DNA of 39,708 bases from Planctomycetota bacterium (GTDB lineage: Bacteria > Planctomycetota > J058), in the NCBI GenBank assembly GCA_003695705.1, contig RFHU01000097.1:1-39708 (forward strand), written 5' to 3'. This document shows positions 8,024 to 16,746 of this stretch, piece after piece. The position numbers were made by a program, and so were the translations under genes. Positions within the stretch are counted from its first letter, which is position 1. Every line of letters starts with the position of its first letter. The notes below the pieces were generated by a model. That model was not told the origin of the DNA, did no database searches, and saw only the letters and a program-made list of their open reading frames with translations.

Positions 8024-8740
8024 GTGCGCCGGGACGCGGTCGTCCGGCGCCGCCGCGTGGGAGGCCCGGCCGTCGATCGGTCGGGCGCGCTCCGCCGTCG
8101 AAGGCGGCGGGGGGGCTTCACCCTGCTCGAACTGCTCGTGGTCGTCGCCATCGTGGCGGTCGTCGCCGGCGGCGTGGTCCTCGCGCTCGGGGGGGAGGTG
8201 GAGGAGCGTGCGCGGGGCGACCTCGTGCTTCACGAGCTGACGCAGCTCCGGCGCGCGGTGCTTCGCTTCCAACGGGACACGGGCCACCTGCCCCGCCGCG
8301 GCCCCTTCGCCCTCACTTCCGACCCGACTCCAGGCGCCGTGGTGCTCGGCGCCGACCCCGACGCCGCCGAGTGGTTCGCTTCGCCCGCGAACATGGCGCA
8401 GCTCCTCGAAAACCCCCTCCGTCCGCCGCAGGAATTCGCCGGCATGCTGGCCGCCCCGAGCCCTGCCGACTTGCCCCTCGGCGTCTGGAACCCCGACGCC
8501 CGCCGCGGCTGGCGCGGACCCTACCTGCACCGCGAAGGGAGCCGGAGCGTCCCGGCCGGCGACGACCTCACCGGGCCTCCGGTTCCCGAGGTGCCCGTGG
8601 TCCTCGACCCTTGGGGCAACCCCTTCCTCCTCTTTCTCGACGCCGCGACGCCCGACGACCTGCGCCTCGCCCGCCTCGTCTCCCTTGGCCCCGACGGCGC
8701 ACTCGGGAGCGGCGACGACATCGAGGTGCGCTTGCAGTGA
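8024..8740 (+). CDS. GspG-like pseudopilin
   Basis: The prepilin signal is canonical here (RRRRGG then FTLLELLVVVAIVAVVAGG, with Gly at -1 and Glu at +5). The C-terminal half carries the GspG major-pseudopilin core: RGWRGPYL, DPWGNPF and LVSLGPDGALGSGDDIEV, the last resembling the calcium-binding loop of GspG. The start is uncertain. The frame is open back to ATG 7859, inside the preceding gene. GTG 8024, behind GGAG, gives a 31-residue Arg-rich leader, and GTG 8057 gives a 20-residue leader; I list 8024. The end overlaps the next gene's GTG (GTGA). The best guess for role is major pseudopilin of the type II-like machine. Confidence 0.85.
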   Translation: MRRDAVVRRRRVGGPAVDRSGALRRRRRRGGFTLLELLVVVAIVAVVAGGVVLALGGEVEERARGDLVLHELTQLRRAVLRFQRDTGHLPRRGPFALTSDPTPGAVVLGADPDAAEWFASPANMAQLLENPLRPPQEFAGMLAAPSPADLPLGVWNPDARRGWRGPYLHREGSRSVPAGDDLTGPPVPEVPVVLDPWGNPFLLFLDAATPDDLRLARLVSLGPDGALGSGDDIEVRLQ

Positions 8741-9603
8741 TCGTTCCCATCCGTCGCTTCACGCTCGTCGAGCTCCTCATCGTCGTCTTCCTCCTCGCGG
8801 CGGTGGCCGCGACCGCCGTCTCCGTCCTCGACGGCGCCGACGAGCAGCTCCGCTACGACGACACCCGCGCCCGCCTCAGCGCCCTGCGTGTGGCCATCCT
8901 TGGGGACGAGCGCCCCGAGGGGCGTGCCCGCGCGAGCGGTTTCGTCGCCGACGTGGGCCGCTTGCCCGCGACCATCGACGAGCTCCTCGCGCGGCCCCCT
9001 TCGGTCGCTGCCTTCGATCCGGCCTTCGGCTTCGGCTGGCGGGGCCCCTACCTTGCCTTGCCGCCTCAGCGCGCCGGATCCCCCCCCCGCTACCCCGACG
9101 GCTTCGGAAACGACCCCGGCGATCCAAACCACGGCTGGCAGCTCGAATTCACTCCGCCGCCGCCCATCGCCGCCGGCACCCAGCTCGTCCTGCGCAGCCG
9201 GGGCGGGGCCACCCTCGGGGCTCCCGAAACGACCCTCCGCCCCGAAGACGGTTTCGTCGACGCGAGCGGGCTGCAGGTGCGGGTGGTCTTCGACGACCCC
9301 GACGTCGCGGCGACCCTGGCCGGCCTCGGCGTCTCCCTGCGCCTCCGCCTCCACTACCCCGTGGACGGCGCGCCGGCCGTTCTCGACAGCACGGACGGCG
9401 GCGTGTTCGTCCCCCTCGGGCTCCCCGGTCGGAGCGCGCTCGACTTCGCCTTTCCCAGCGAGCAGATTCCCTGGGGGGCGCGCCGCCTGAGCGTCGTCAC
9501 CGCTGCCGGCGCGCCCTTCGGCAGCGGCGTCCCCGCGCAGGTCCTCCTCCTGCCGAGGAGCAGCCTCCCTCGCTTCGAGATGCCCTGGAGCGTGAACCCG
9601 TGA
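8737..9603 (+). CDS. third pseudopilin, Arg at the cleavage site
   Basis: This encodes 288 residues from GTG 8737, overlapping the previous stop by 4 nt. The leader MIVPIRR is followed by FTLVELLIVVFLLAAVAATAV: Phe +1 and Glu +5 are kept, but the residue before the cut is Arg, not Gly. The soluble part contains FGWRGPYL and DGFGND, a degenerate form of the GspG core, then a beta-rich C-terminal half with two LRLRL-type strands. It could be a minor pseudopilin of the fibre tip or an unprocessed membrane-anchored relative. The next gene starts at its stop (GTGA). Confidence 0.85.
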   Translation: MIVPIRRFTLVELLIVVFLLAAVAATAVSVLDGADEQLRYDDTRARLSALRVAILGDERPEGRARASGFVADVGRLPATIDELLARPPSVAAFDPAFGFGWRGPYLALPPQRAGSPPRYPDGFGNDPGDPNHGWQLEFTPPPPIAAGTQLVLRSRGGATLGAPETTLRPEDGFVDASGLQVRVVFDDPDVAATLAGLGVSLRLRLHYPVDGAPAVLDSTDGGVFVPLGLPGRSALDFAFPSEQIPWGARRLSVVTAAGAPFGSGVPAQVLLLPRSSLPRFEMPWSVNP

Positions 9604-10961
9604 GCCTGCGTCGTTCCCGACCGCACCGGCGCGCCGCCCTCGCAATCCAAGTCGGCGAGCGCGAGCTGTGGGGCGCCCAGTTCGCTCCTGCCGCGGCGCC
9701 CGACGAGGCGCCCCGAGCGCTTGCTTGGGCGCGGTTTCCCCGCGGGGCCGACCTCGCCCAGGACCTGCGCCGGCTGCGCGGCGAACTCGGTCCCGCCGCT
9801 TCTGCCGACGTGGTTCTCGTCGACGAGGCCGCCGCCGCGCTCTGCATCGAGCTTCCCCCGGGCGCCGAAGACGAGCCGGCTCGGCTGCTGGGCATCGCCC
9901 GCTGGGAGCTCGAGCCCTACCTCGACGGCGAAGGCGAGCCCGTGTGCGGAGCGGCCGAGGCGGCCGGCGGGCCCGGCGCCCCGCGCTACGTCGCCGGGCT
10001 GGCGCGCGGGCGCCGAGACGAGCTGGCCACTGCCTGCGCCGCCGCGGGGTTCCGCCCGCGCGCCGTCCTGCCGGCGGCCGGGGCTTGCGCCGCCTTGCTC
10101 GCCGACGACGGGGTGGCCTTGGAAGTCGGCGCGCGCCGCGCCCAGTTCGTCCGGGTCGCCGCCGGGGCCGTGGTGGAGCTCCGTCAGGAGTCGTGCGCGC
10201 CCGAGGCCGTGGCCGACCGCTGCCTCGAACTCCTCGCCGAACCAGCGAGCGCCGTCCGCGTGGGACCGGCTCCCGAAGACGTGCGGGCCGTGCTCTCCGC
10301 GCTCGGCGTCCGCGAGCTCGCCCGGGGCGAACTCCCCGCCTCCCTCCTGGGGGCGGGCTGCTACGCCTTGGGGTTGCCGGGCGCCGCCCGCCTGCCCGCA
10401 TTGCCGGCCCGCCCGCCGCGGCCGCCGCTTCTCTCGGGCTGGCGGGCGCGCACAGTGTGCGCGGTGCTCCTCCTGGGCGCGCTCGGAGGGCTCTGCGAGC
10501 TCGGCGGTCGCGCCTGGCGAGCGAAGGCCGAGGCCGACATCGCGCGCCTCGAAGAGCAGCGGCGGCGCCTCGAAGAGGCGCAGGCTGCGGGTCGCGCCGC
10601 CGCTGCGCGTCGCGACGCCTTGGCCGCAGAGCTCTCGGAGGCCGAGCACCGCCTCGGCCGCCACGAGGCCGCTGCGGAGCGGCAGCGGTGGCTTCCGGCC
10701 CTCCTGGCCGCGCTCAGCGCATCGCTGCCCGCGGAGGTCGCCATCGACGCTCTGCACGACGACGGCGACGGGACCCTCCGGGTGGAGGGCTTCTCCCTCT
10801 CGGAGCTCGCCGCCAAGGAGCTCCTGCGCAACCTCTCGAATCGCCTCCTCGAGCACGGCTTCGTCCCCGCCGAGCCCACCCTCCGCCGACGGCGCGGGCG
10901 GCTGGGGGCCTGGGGCTACGGCTTCGTGTTCCGCTTCGGGCGCGAGGAGCGCGCGGGGTGA
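9600..10961 (+). CDS. GspL-like (PilM-PilN-type) assembly platform protein
   Basis: This encodes 453 residues from GTG 9600 (GTGA overlap). The architecture is a cytoplasmic domain of about 280 residues, a single membrane helix at about 284-303 (RTVCAVLLLGALGGLCELGG), a coiled coil at about 305-360, and a small periplasmic ferredoxin-like domain with LRVEGFSLSELAAKELLRNL. This is the layout of GspL, equivalent to a fusion of PilM (actin-like) and PilN. The actin-like part is recognisable mainly by context and by stretches such as YVAGLARGRRDELATACAAAG and GVALEVGARRAQFVRV. It should connect the GspE ATPase to the periplasmic parts. Identification rests on topology and gene order more than on sequence identity. 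Confidence 0.75.
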   Translation: MSLRRSRPHRRAALAIQVGERELWGAQFAPAAAPDEAPRALAWARFPRGADLAQDLRRLRGELGPAASADVVLVDEAAAALCIELPPGAEDEPARLLGIARWELEPYLDGEGEPVCGAAEAAGGPGAPRYVAGLARGRRDELATACAAAGFRPRAVLPAAGACAALLADDGVALEVGARRAQFVRVAAGAVVELRQESCAPEAVADRCLELLAEPASAVRVGPAPEDVRAVLSALGVRELARGELPASLLGAGCYALGLPGAARLPALPARPPRPPLLSGWRARTVCAVLLLGALGGLCELGGRAWRAKAEADIARLEEQRRRLEEAQAAGRAAAARRDALAAELSEAEHRLGRHEAAAERQRWLPALLAALSASLPAEVAIDALHDDGDGTLRVEGFSLSELAAKELLRNLSNRLLEHGFVPAEPTLRRRRGRLGAWGYGFVFRFGREERAG

Positions 10962-11677
10962 CCCGCCGGACGCAGGACCCCGTCGCCGTGGCCTCGGACC
11001 CAGCGCAGGAGCGCTCCCCCTCCACGCGCTGGGGGTTGTTGGTTGGGCTGTTGCTGGCGGCGCTGGCCTTCGACTACGCCCTGGTGCGCGCCCGTCCCCT
11101 CCTCGCCCGCGCGCGGGACGCAGCGCGACGCGCCGAGGAACTGCGGCGGCGCAACGCGGAGCTCGCTCGCCGGCTCGATCCGTCGGCGGGGGACCGCGCG
11201 TCCGCCGAAGCCGCCGCCCTCGAGCGCGAACTGGCGCAGGTCCGCGCGCGCCTCGCCGAGCATGAGGCGCGCGTCGCGAGCGAGCGGGACAAGGGTGCCC
11301 TGGCCGTCGAGGTCTCCGCCCTGGCGCGCGCCGCCGGCCTCGTCGTCGAGCGCGAGGAAGTCGTCGAGGAGCGAGTCGGTGCTGGGGAGCCCCCGGCGCG
11401 CGCTCCCCTCCGCCGCTCAGGGGGCGGCCCGCGCGCGGAGACGGGCGGCGTCCGGCGCAGAGCCTCGCTGGCCCGACGTGCCTCCGACCGCCTTCCGCCC
11501 CCGTCCCGGCTGCGCCGCTGGGTGCTCCGGGGCCGCTTCGGCGGGCTGTGGACCTTCCTCAGCCGCTTGCGGGCGCTCTCTTGGCGGGTGGTCGTGCGTT
11601 CCCTTCGGGTCGACCGCGACTCCTCCCCGGCTCCGGGGGCCCTCCCTCTACGCATCACGATGACGGTGTCCCTGTGA
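10958..11677 (+). CDS. GspM/PilO-like inner-membrane assembly protein
   Basis: This encodes 239 residues from GTG 10958 (GTGA overlap with the gspL-like gene). It has a short cytoplasmic tail, one membrane helix at about 26-43 (WGLLVGLLLAALAFDYAL), a coiled coil from about 50 to 120 rich in Arg/Ala/Glu, and then a basic linker. A C-terminal periplasmic domain ends VRSLRVDRDS and LRITMTVSL, a typical end for the PilO/GspM ferredoxin-like fold. Topology and its place between gspL-like and gspE genes support the call. The basic, low-complexity linker (about residues 130-190) is unusual for the family. No catalytic function is expected; it forms the platform with the GspL-like protein. Confidence 0.72.
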   Translation: MTRRTQDPVAVASDPAQERSPSTRWGLLVGLLLAALAFDYALVRARPLLARARDAARRAEELRRRNAELARRLDPSAGDRASAEAAALERELAQVRARLAEHEARVASERDKGALAVEVSALARAAGLVVEREEVVEERVGAGEPPARAPLRRSGGGPRAETGGVRRRASLARRASDRLPPPSRLRRWVLRGRFGGLWTFLSRLRALSWRVVVRSLRVDRDSSPAPGALPLRITMTVSL

Positions 11678-13266
11678 CCGTCGCCGCCGACCTGCTCCTC
11701 GAAGCGGCCGACGCCAGCGGGCTCCTCGGGGACGCCTCGCCCGAGGAGCTCCTCACCGCCGCGCGTCGGGCGCGCCGGGACGCCCTCGACTACGCCAGCT
11801 CCCGTCTGCGTCTTCCCCGGGCCGCCTTCTACCGCGCCCTCGCCGAGCGGCGCGGGCTCCCCTTCGTCGGCGAAGGCGAGCTGGCGCCCGACCCCTCCCT
11901 GCCCGACGCGGTCCCGCCGCGCCTGCTCGAGCGCAAGCAGGTCCTCCCCTTGTCCGTCGCCGAGGGCGCGGTCCGTGTCGCCACCGCCGACCCGGACGAC
12001 CGCGCGGCGCTCGAAGGCGTGGGGCGGCTCTTCGGGCTCCCCGTTCGTCCGGTGGTGGCCGCGCCCGACGCACTGCGGGCCGCGCTCGAGGCGACCCTCG
12101 GCCGGCGCACCGGCGGAGGCTTCGACGCCGTCGGGACCCTCGACGCACTCTTGCGCGAGGCCTACCTGCGCCGTGCTTCCGACGTGCACCTCGACCCGCA
12201 GGCCGAGGGGCTGCGGGTGCGTCTGCGCGTAGACGGTCGCCTGCAGGACCACGGCGCGCCCCTCCCGCCGGAAGACGCCGCGCAGCTCGTGAGCCGGGTC
12301 AAGGTCCTCGCGGGCCTCGACATCGCCGAGCGGCGCGAGCCGCAGGACGGCGGCTTTCGGGCCCGCGTCGAGGAGACGGACGTGGACGTGCGCGTGGCGA
12401 CCATCCCCTCGCTCCGCGGCGAGCGGGCGACCTTGCGCCTCCTCGGGGTCGAGACCCGCGAGCTGACCCTCGAACGCCTCGGCTTCCCCGCAGCGGACCT
12501 CGAACGTTTCCGCGAAGTCCTCGCCCGGCCGCACGGCCTCGTGCTCCTCACCGGCCCCACGGGCAGCGGCAAGACGACGACCCTCTATGCGGCGCTGCGC
12601 GCGCTCGGTTCGGGCGAGATCAACGTCATGACCGTCGAGGACCCCGTCGAGTTTGCGCTGGACGGGGTGACCCAGGTGCAGGTGGGCCGCGCGGGCAAGG
12701 TGACCTTCGCCGGCGCCCTGCGCTCCCTGCTCCGCCACGACCCGGACGTGGTGATGGTCGGCGAGGTGCGCGACGCGGAGACGGCCGCAGTGGCCCTGCG
12801 GGCGGCGCTGACGGGGCACCTCGTCCTTTCGTCCCTGCACACCAACGACGCCCCGGGAGCCGTGACCCGACTGCTCGACCTGGGCTGCGAGCGCTACCTC
12901 GTGGCGTCGACCCTGCGCGCGGTCATTGCCCAGCGGCTGGTACGGCGCCTGTGCCGCGCCTGCCGCGTCGCGCGGCCGGCGCCGGTCGAAACGCTGGCGC
13001 TCCTCGGCGGCGAGGGGCACGTCGAGGTCTTCGCCCCGCGCGGTTGCCCGGTGTGCTCGGGGACGGGCTATCGCGGACGGTTGGCCCTCGTCGAGGCCCT
13101 GTGGTTCGACGCCACGCTCGCCGAGGCCGTGGCGCGAGGAGAGGACGCGCCTGCGCTCGTCCGCCTGGCCCGCGAGCGAGGCTACCGGACCCTGCGCGAA
13201 GACGGACGCGCCAAAGTGCTCGCCGGCGAGACCACTCTCGAGGAGGCAGCGCGTGCGACGGCCTGA
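11674..13266 (+). CDS. GspE/PilB-type secretion or pilus assembly ATPase
   Basis: This encodes 530 residues from GTG 11674 (GTGA overlap). It has an N-terminal GspE/PilB N-domain (about 1-140), then the hexameric ATPase core: the N2 region ASDVHLDPQ, Walker A GPTGSGKTTT (294-303), the Asp box TVEDPVEF, Walker B with DVVMVGEVRD (358-367) and the His box GHLVLSSLHTNDA. A zinc-binding tetracysteine follows (C427, C430, C458, C461 in CRAC and CPVC), which separates GspE/PilB-type assembly ATPases from PilT retraction ATPases. It powers addition of pseudopilin subunits at the inner membrane. I cannot choose between T2SS and type IV pilus on this gene alone. No PilT is seen nearby. Confidence 0.95.
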   Translation: MTVAADLLLEAADASGLLGDASPEELLTAARRARRDALDYASSRLRLPRAAFYRALAERRGLPFVGEGELAPDPSLPDAVPPRLLERKQVLPLSVAEGAVRVATADPDDRAALEGVGRLFGLPVRPVVAAPDALRAALEATLGRRTGGGFDAVGTLDALLREAYLRRASDVHLDPQAEGLRVRLRVDGRLQDHGAPLPPEDAAQLVSRVKVLAGLDIAERREPQDGGFRARVEETDVDVRVATIPSLRGERATLRLLGVETRELTLERLGFPAADLERFREVLARPHGLVLLTGPTGSGKTTTLYAALRALGSGEINVMTVEDPVEFALDGVTQVQVGRAGKVTFAGALRSLLRHDPDVVMVGEVRDAETAAVALRAALTGHLVLSSLHTNDAPGAVTRLLDLGCERYLVASTLRAVIAQRLVRRLCRACRVARPAPVETLALLGGEGHVEVFAPRGCPVCSGTGYRGRLALVEALWFDATLAEAVARGEDAPALVRLARERGYRTLREDGRAKVLAGETTLEEAARATA

Positions 13267-14509
13267 GCGGGAGCGAGCGGGTCTGCTTGCCCCACCGCCG
13301 ATTCCCGGTGCGGGGCGTGTGCGCTACCTGGCCCTCGACGCGGCAGGGCGCGAGCGGCGCGGCGTGGTCGAGGCCAGGGACCCCGCCGACGCCGCGACCC
13401 GCCTGCGCAAGCGAGGGCTCCACCCGGTGGAACTCACCTCCGTGGCTGCCCCGCGGCGCGCTGCCGGCGTTCGCTCCGGCGGCGAACTCTGGCTGCGCTC
13501 GGGCGACAAGGTCCTCTTCCTCTCCCAACTCGCCCTCATGCTCCGCTCCGGCCTCACCTTGCTCCACGCGCTCGACGCCCTCGCCGAGCGCGCCGAGCGC
13601 GCCGCCCTGCGCGCGCTCGCGGGCCGCCTGCGCGACGCGGTGGTGCGGGGCCAGGCCCTCTCGGAGGCCCTCGCGAGCGAGCGCCTCTTCCCCCCCCTCC
13701 TCGCGCATCTGGTGCGCACGGCCGAATCCACGGGTCGTCTGGACGAGGCCCTGCGCCGAGCGGCGGAGAGCATCGAACGCCGAGCCGCCCTGCGCTTCCA
13801 GGTGCTGACGAGCCTCACCTACCCGGCCATCGTCCTGCTCGTATCGGGCGGCGTGTTCTGGTTCCTCACCGCGCGGGTCGTTCCCCGCATCGCCCGCTTC
13901 CTCGCCGGCCGCGGGGTGGAGCTCCCCTGGACCACCGCCCTCTTGGTCGACATCTCCGAGGTCGTCACCGGCTACGGCCCCTGGATCACGGGCGCTTGCG
14001 CCGCGGCCTGCGTCACGCTGCTCTGCGCCTACCGCACCCGGCGCGGCCGCTTCCTCCTCGACGGCGCCACCCTGCGCGTACCCCTGGTGGGGGGGGTTCT
14101 CCGCGCCGCTTCCCTGGCCCACTTCGGGCGCACCCTCTCGGTGTTGCTCCGCAGCGGCCTCCCCATGCTCCAGGCCCTCGAAGCCCTCGGGCCGACGGTT
14201 CGCAACCAATCCGTCGCGCGTTCCCTCGCGCGAGCGGCCGAGGCCGTGCGCCGCGGCGCCAGCCTCTCCGCCGCGCTCGCCGGCCCCGGCCTGACGCCCC
14301 TCGCCGAGCAGGTCATCGCCGTGGGGGAGCGGACCGGCGCCCTCGACGACGTCCTCGAGGAGCTCGCCGCCCACTACGAAGTCCTCGTGCAGCGCCGGCT
14401 GAAGACCCTCGCGTCGCTGGTGGAACCCGCCCTGTTGCTCGTCGTCGGCGGGCTCGTGGGACTGGTCTACATCTCCTTCTTCCACGCCGTGTTCCAGCTC
14501 GCACGCTAG
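13253..14509 (+). CDS. GspF/PilC-type inner-membrane platform protein
   Basis: This encodes 418 residues. GTG 13253 is chosen because GAGGAGG lies just upstream, giving a 14-nt overlap with gspE. After an N-terminal region with YLALDAAGRERRGVVEARDPADA (two-part, first 19 shared with the family opening), there are two copies of the T2SSF domain. The first begins FLSQLALMLRSGLTLLHAL and the second FGRTLSVLLRSGLPMLQAL. Three membrane helices lie near LTYPAIVLLVSGGVFWFLTA, WITGACAAACVTLLCAY and LLLVVGGLVGLVYISFF. GspF/PilC is the polytopic platform that couples GspE motion to fibre assembly. Length and repeats are normal for the family. Confidence 0.94.
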   Translation: MRRPERERAGLLAPPPIPGAGRVRYLALDAAGRERRGVVEARDPADAATRLRKRGLHPVELTSVAAPRRAAGVRSGGELWLRSGDKVLFLSQLALMLRSGLTLLHALDALAERAERAALRALAGRLRDAVVRGQALSEALASERLFPPLLAHLVRTAESTGRLDEALRRAAESIERRAALRFQVLTSLTYPAIVLLVSGGVFWFLTARVVPRIARFLAGRGVELPWTTALLVDISEVVTGYGPWITGACAAACVTLLCAYRTRRGRFLLDGATLRVPLVGGVLRAASLAHFGRTLSVLLRSGLPMLQALEALGPTVRNQSVARSLARAAEAVRRGASLSAALAGPGLTPLAEQVIAVGERTGALDDVLEELAAHYEVLVQRRLKTLASLVEPALLLVVGGLVGLVYISFFHAVFQLAR

Positions 14510-14518
14510 GAGCTCGCC

Positions 14519-14908
14519 ATGACCCCCCGCCGCTTCTGGATCTTCGCGCTGGCGCTTTCGCCCGTCGCCCTGCTCGCGCAGGAAGACGCGAGCCCACCGC
14601 CCGCCGCCGAGCGCCCGCGCGATCCCTTCGCCACGCCCCCCGCCATGCGCGACGCGGCCGGCTCGGACCTGCCTCCGGAGGAGGGCGGCGGCGTGCCCGC
14701 CGCGACGGAGCGCGTCGCGCTCGTCCTCCGCGGCACGCTCGCCGTTCGCGGCCGGCCCCCCGCTGCCTTGCTCGACGTGGGGGGGAGGGTGCTCCTCGTC
14801 CGCCCCGGCGACCTCTTCGAAAGCGCTGCCGGGCCCTTGCGCGTGGTTTCCATTGGCCCGGGAGAGCTGGTGGTGCAGCAAGGCTCCCGGCGCCGCGTGG
14901 TGAGGTAG
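14519..14908 (+). CDS. PilP/GspC-like periplasmic link protein
   Basis: This encodes 129 residues from ATG 14519, preceded by AGGAG. An N-terminal signal or anchor (RRFWIFALALSPVALLAQ) is followed by a disordered Pro/Glu linker with the PilP-type RDPF motif. A small beta-rich domain of about 65 residues follows (VLRGTLAVRGRPPAALLDV, VRPGDLF, VVSIGPGELVVQQG), as in the HR domain of GspC and the C-terminal domain of PilP. In those systems it joins the inner-membrane platform to the secretin, and the position immediately before the secretin gene fits. It is shorter than GspC and lacks a PDZ domain, so PilP-like is the better label. Confidence 0.78.
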   Translation: MTPRRFWIFALALSPVALLAQEDASPPPAAERPRDPFATPPAMRDAAGSDLPPEEGGGVPAATERVALVLRGTLAVRGRPPAALLDVGGRVLLVRPGDLFESAAGPLRVVSIGPGELVVQQGSRRRVVR

Positions 14909-14910
14909 GC

Positions 14911-16746
14911 GTGACGCTCCGAACCATCGCGCGGGGCGCCGCGGCCTGGATCCTCTCCCTGATGCTCTGCGCGGGGGCCGCGAGGGCCCAGGACGCCCCG
15001 CCCATCGAACGCCTCCAGCTCGACGAGGCCCGCGTGTCCGACGCGGCGCGGCTGCTCGCGGCCCAGACGGGGCGCAACGTGGTCACCACCGAGGAGGCGG
15101 GCCGGCGGCAGGTGACCCTCCTGCTCCGCGACGTGGACTTTCGCGTCGCGGTGGAGACGCTCTGCAAGCTCGCCGATCTGTGGTACCGCGAGGAGGAGGG
15201 GGTGGTCCGGATCATGACCGCCGCCGAGTTCCAGCGCGACCTGACCGTCCAGCGCGAGGCCAGCGTGCGGGTGTTCACCCTCCTCCATCCCAACCCCGAG
15301 GCCGTCGGGCAAGCCATCCGGGACCTGTTCGGACCGCGCGTCGAGCTTTCCTACGGCGTCGACGACCGCTTCTCGGGCACGCGCCTCGGCGGTGGCGGAG
15401 TCGGCGCGGCGGGGCTGGGGAGCGGCGCCGCCGCCGGGGCCCTCAGCGGGTCGGGGGCCGCGCGCTTCTCGGACCGCTTCTCGGGGAGCGGCGCGACCGC
15501 GCGGGCCCTGCCGGCCGCCCTGAGCCAGGGCGGCGCGGCCGGCGCCCCCGAGCCGGAGACCGAGCTCCGCCAAGAGCCCCTCTCCGCCGAGCGCCTCAGC
15601 CGGCTGCGCGAGGAGGACGGCAAGCTCGTGGGCGACCTGCGGGGCGTGACCCGCGCCCCGCCGCGCATCCGGGTGACCTTGAACCGGCGTCAGAAGCTGG
15701 TCGCCGTACGCACCAGCGACACCGCCGCGCTGGAGCAGATCGCGGCGCTCGTGGCGGAGCTGGACCGCCCGACGCCCCAGGTGCTCTTGGAGCTGAAGAT
15801 CCTCGAGGTCCGTCTGGGCGACGACTTCCACTCGGTGCTCGACGTGGACTACGTCACCGGCCCCGGCCAGCCCAACCTCCCCACGGGCAAGGAGACGAAT
15901 CCCTTCGTGGCCGGGGCGGCGACGGTGCTCGAGCAGGTGGCGGGCGCGGGGAACTTCCCCCTCAGCGGCGGGACCTTGATCTACCAGTTCCTCAACGAAC
16001 ACGTGCGGGCGCGCCTGCAGCTCCTCGACCGCAACGACCGCCTGAGTGTGCTCAGCACGCCGCTTCTCCTCTGCGCCAACGACGAAGTCGCGCGGGTCTT
16101 CGTGGGCGAGGAGCGCCCCTTGGTGCGCAACTTCGAGCTGCAGACGACCTCCACCAACGGGGTCATTCAGAACACCATCGTTCCGACGGTGGACCTGCGC
16201 GACATCGGGACCACCCTGCGCATCGTCCCCAGCATCAACGCCGATCGCACGGTCACCCTGACCATCTTGCAGGACGTCTCCGACGTGGTGCCCGGCGGCG
16301 CCAGCTTGCCCGTCCCCACCGCGGGGGGAGGGCTGGCGACCTTCTCGGTCGACACGGTGAGCACCTCGAACCTGCAGGGCACGGTCATCGCCAAGGACGG
16401 GCTGACCCTCGCCGTGGGCGGCCTGGTGCGCAAGGCCGTCGTCGACCGCCAGGAGGGGATCCCCTACCTCATGGACCTGCCGCTCATCGGCTGGTTGTTC
16501 GGCGAGACCGTCCGCTCGGAGGAGCACCGCGAGCTCTTGCTGCTCGTCACTCCGCACGTCCTCTTGACTCCCGAGGAGGGGCAGCGGCGCAGCGAGGCGC
16601 GCCTGCGTGCCCTCTCCCTGCATCCCTACCACGACCTCGGCGACCGGGCCCTGCGTCGCTACGACCGCTCGTCCGTGCCCGGCGCGGCCGACTACCATCT
16701 GCTCGTCGAGGACTACCTTCTCGGCGCTCCGGAGCCGATTCGATGA
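14911..16746 (+). CDS. secretin (GspD/PilQ family) outer-membrane channel
   Basis: This encodes 611 residues from GTG 14911, 2 nt after the previous stop. A signal peptide (WILSLMLCAGAARA) is followed by an N0-type domain (DEARVSDAARLLAAQTGRNVV), an N1-like domain with VFTLLHPNPEAVGQAI, a long Gly/Ala/Ser linker at about 150-215, then another N domain (VRTSDTAALEQIAALVAELDRPTPQVLLE, read in two parts). The C-terminal secretin domain shows VPTVDLRDIGTTLRIVPSI, GLTLAVGGLVRK and the signature IPYLMDLPLIGWLFG followed by ELLLLVTPHVL. It forms the outer-membrane pore of a T2SS or pilus. A tail of about 50 residues after the secretin domain could be the pilotin-binding S-domain. It overlaps the next gene by 4 nt (ATGA). 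Confidence 0.95.
   Translation: MTLRTIARGAAAWILSLMLCAGAARAQDAPPIERLQLDEARVSDAARLLAAQTGRNVVTTEEAGRRQVTLLLRDVDFRVAVETLCKLADLWYREEEGVVRIMTAAEFQRDLTVQREASVRVFTLLHPNPEAVGQAIRDLFGPRVELSYGVDDRFSGTRLGGGGVGAAGLGSGAAAGALSGSGAARFSDRFSGSGATARALPAALSQGGAAGAPEPETELRQEPLSAERLSRLREEDGKLVGDLRGVTRAPPRIRVTLNRRQKLVAVRTSDTAALEQIAALVAELDRPTPQVLLELKILEVRLGDDFHSVLDVDYVTGPGQPNLPTGKETNPFVAGAATVLEQVAGAGNFPLSGGTLIYQFLNEHVRARLQLLDRNDRLSVLSTPLLLCANDEVARVFVGEERPLVRNFELQTTSTNGVIQNTIVPTVDLRDIGTTLRIVPSINADRTVTLTILQDVSDVVPGGASLPVPTAGGGLATFSVDTVSTSNLQGTVIAKDGLTLAVGGLVRKAVVDRQEGIPYLMDLPLIGWLFGETVRSEEHRELLLLVTPHVLLTPEEGQRRSEARLRALSLHPYHDLGDRALRRYDRSSVPGAADYHLLVEDYLLGAPEPIR

Noticed and set aside
15390..15560. Gly/Ala/Ser-rich stretch in the secretin as a repeat insertion or mobile element
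   Set aside because: It stays in frame, has no exact repeats and lies between N domains, where secretins commonly have flexible linkers.
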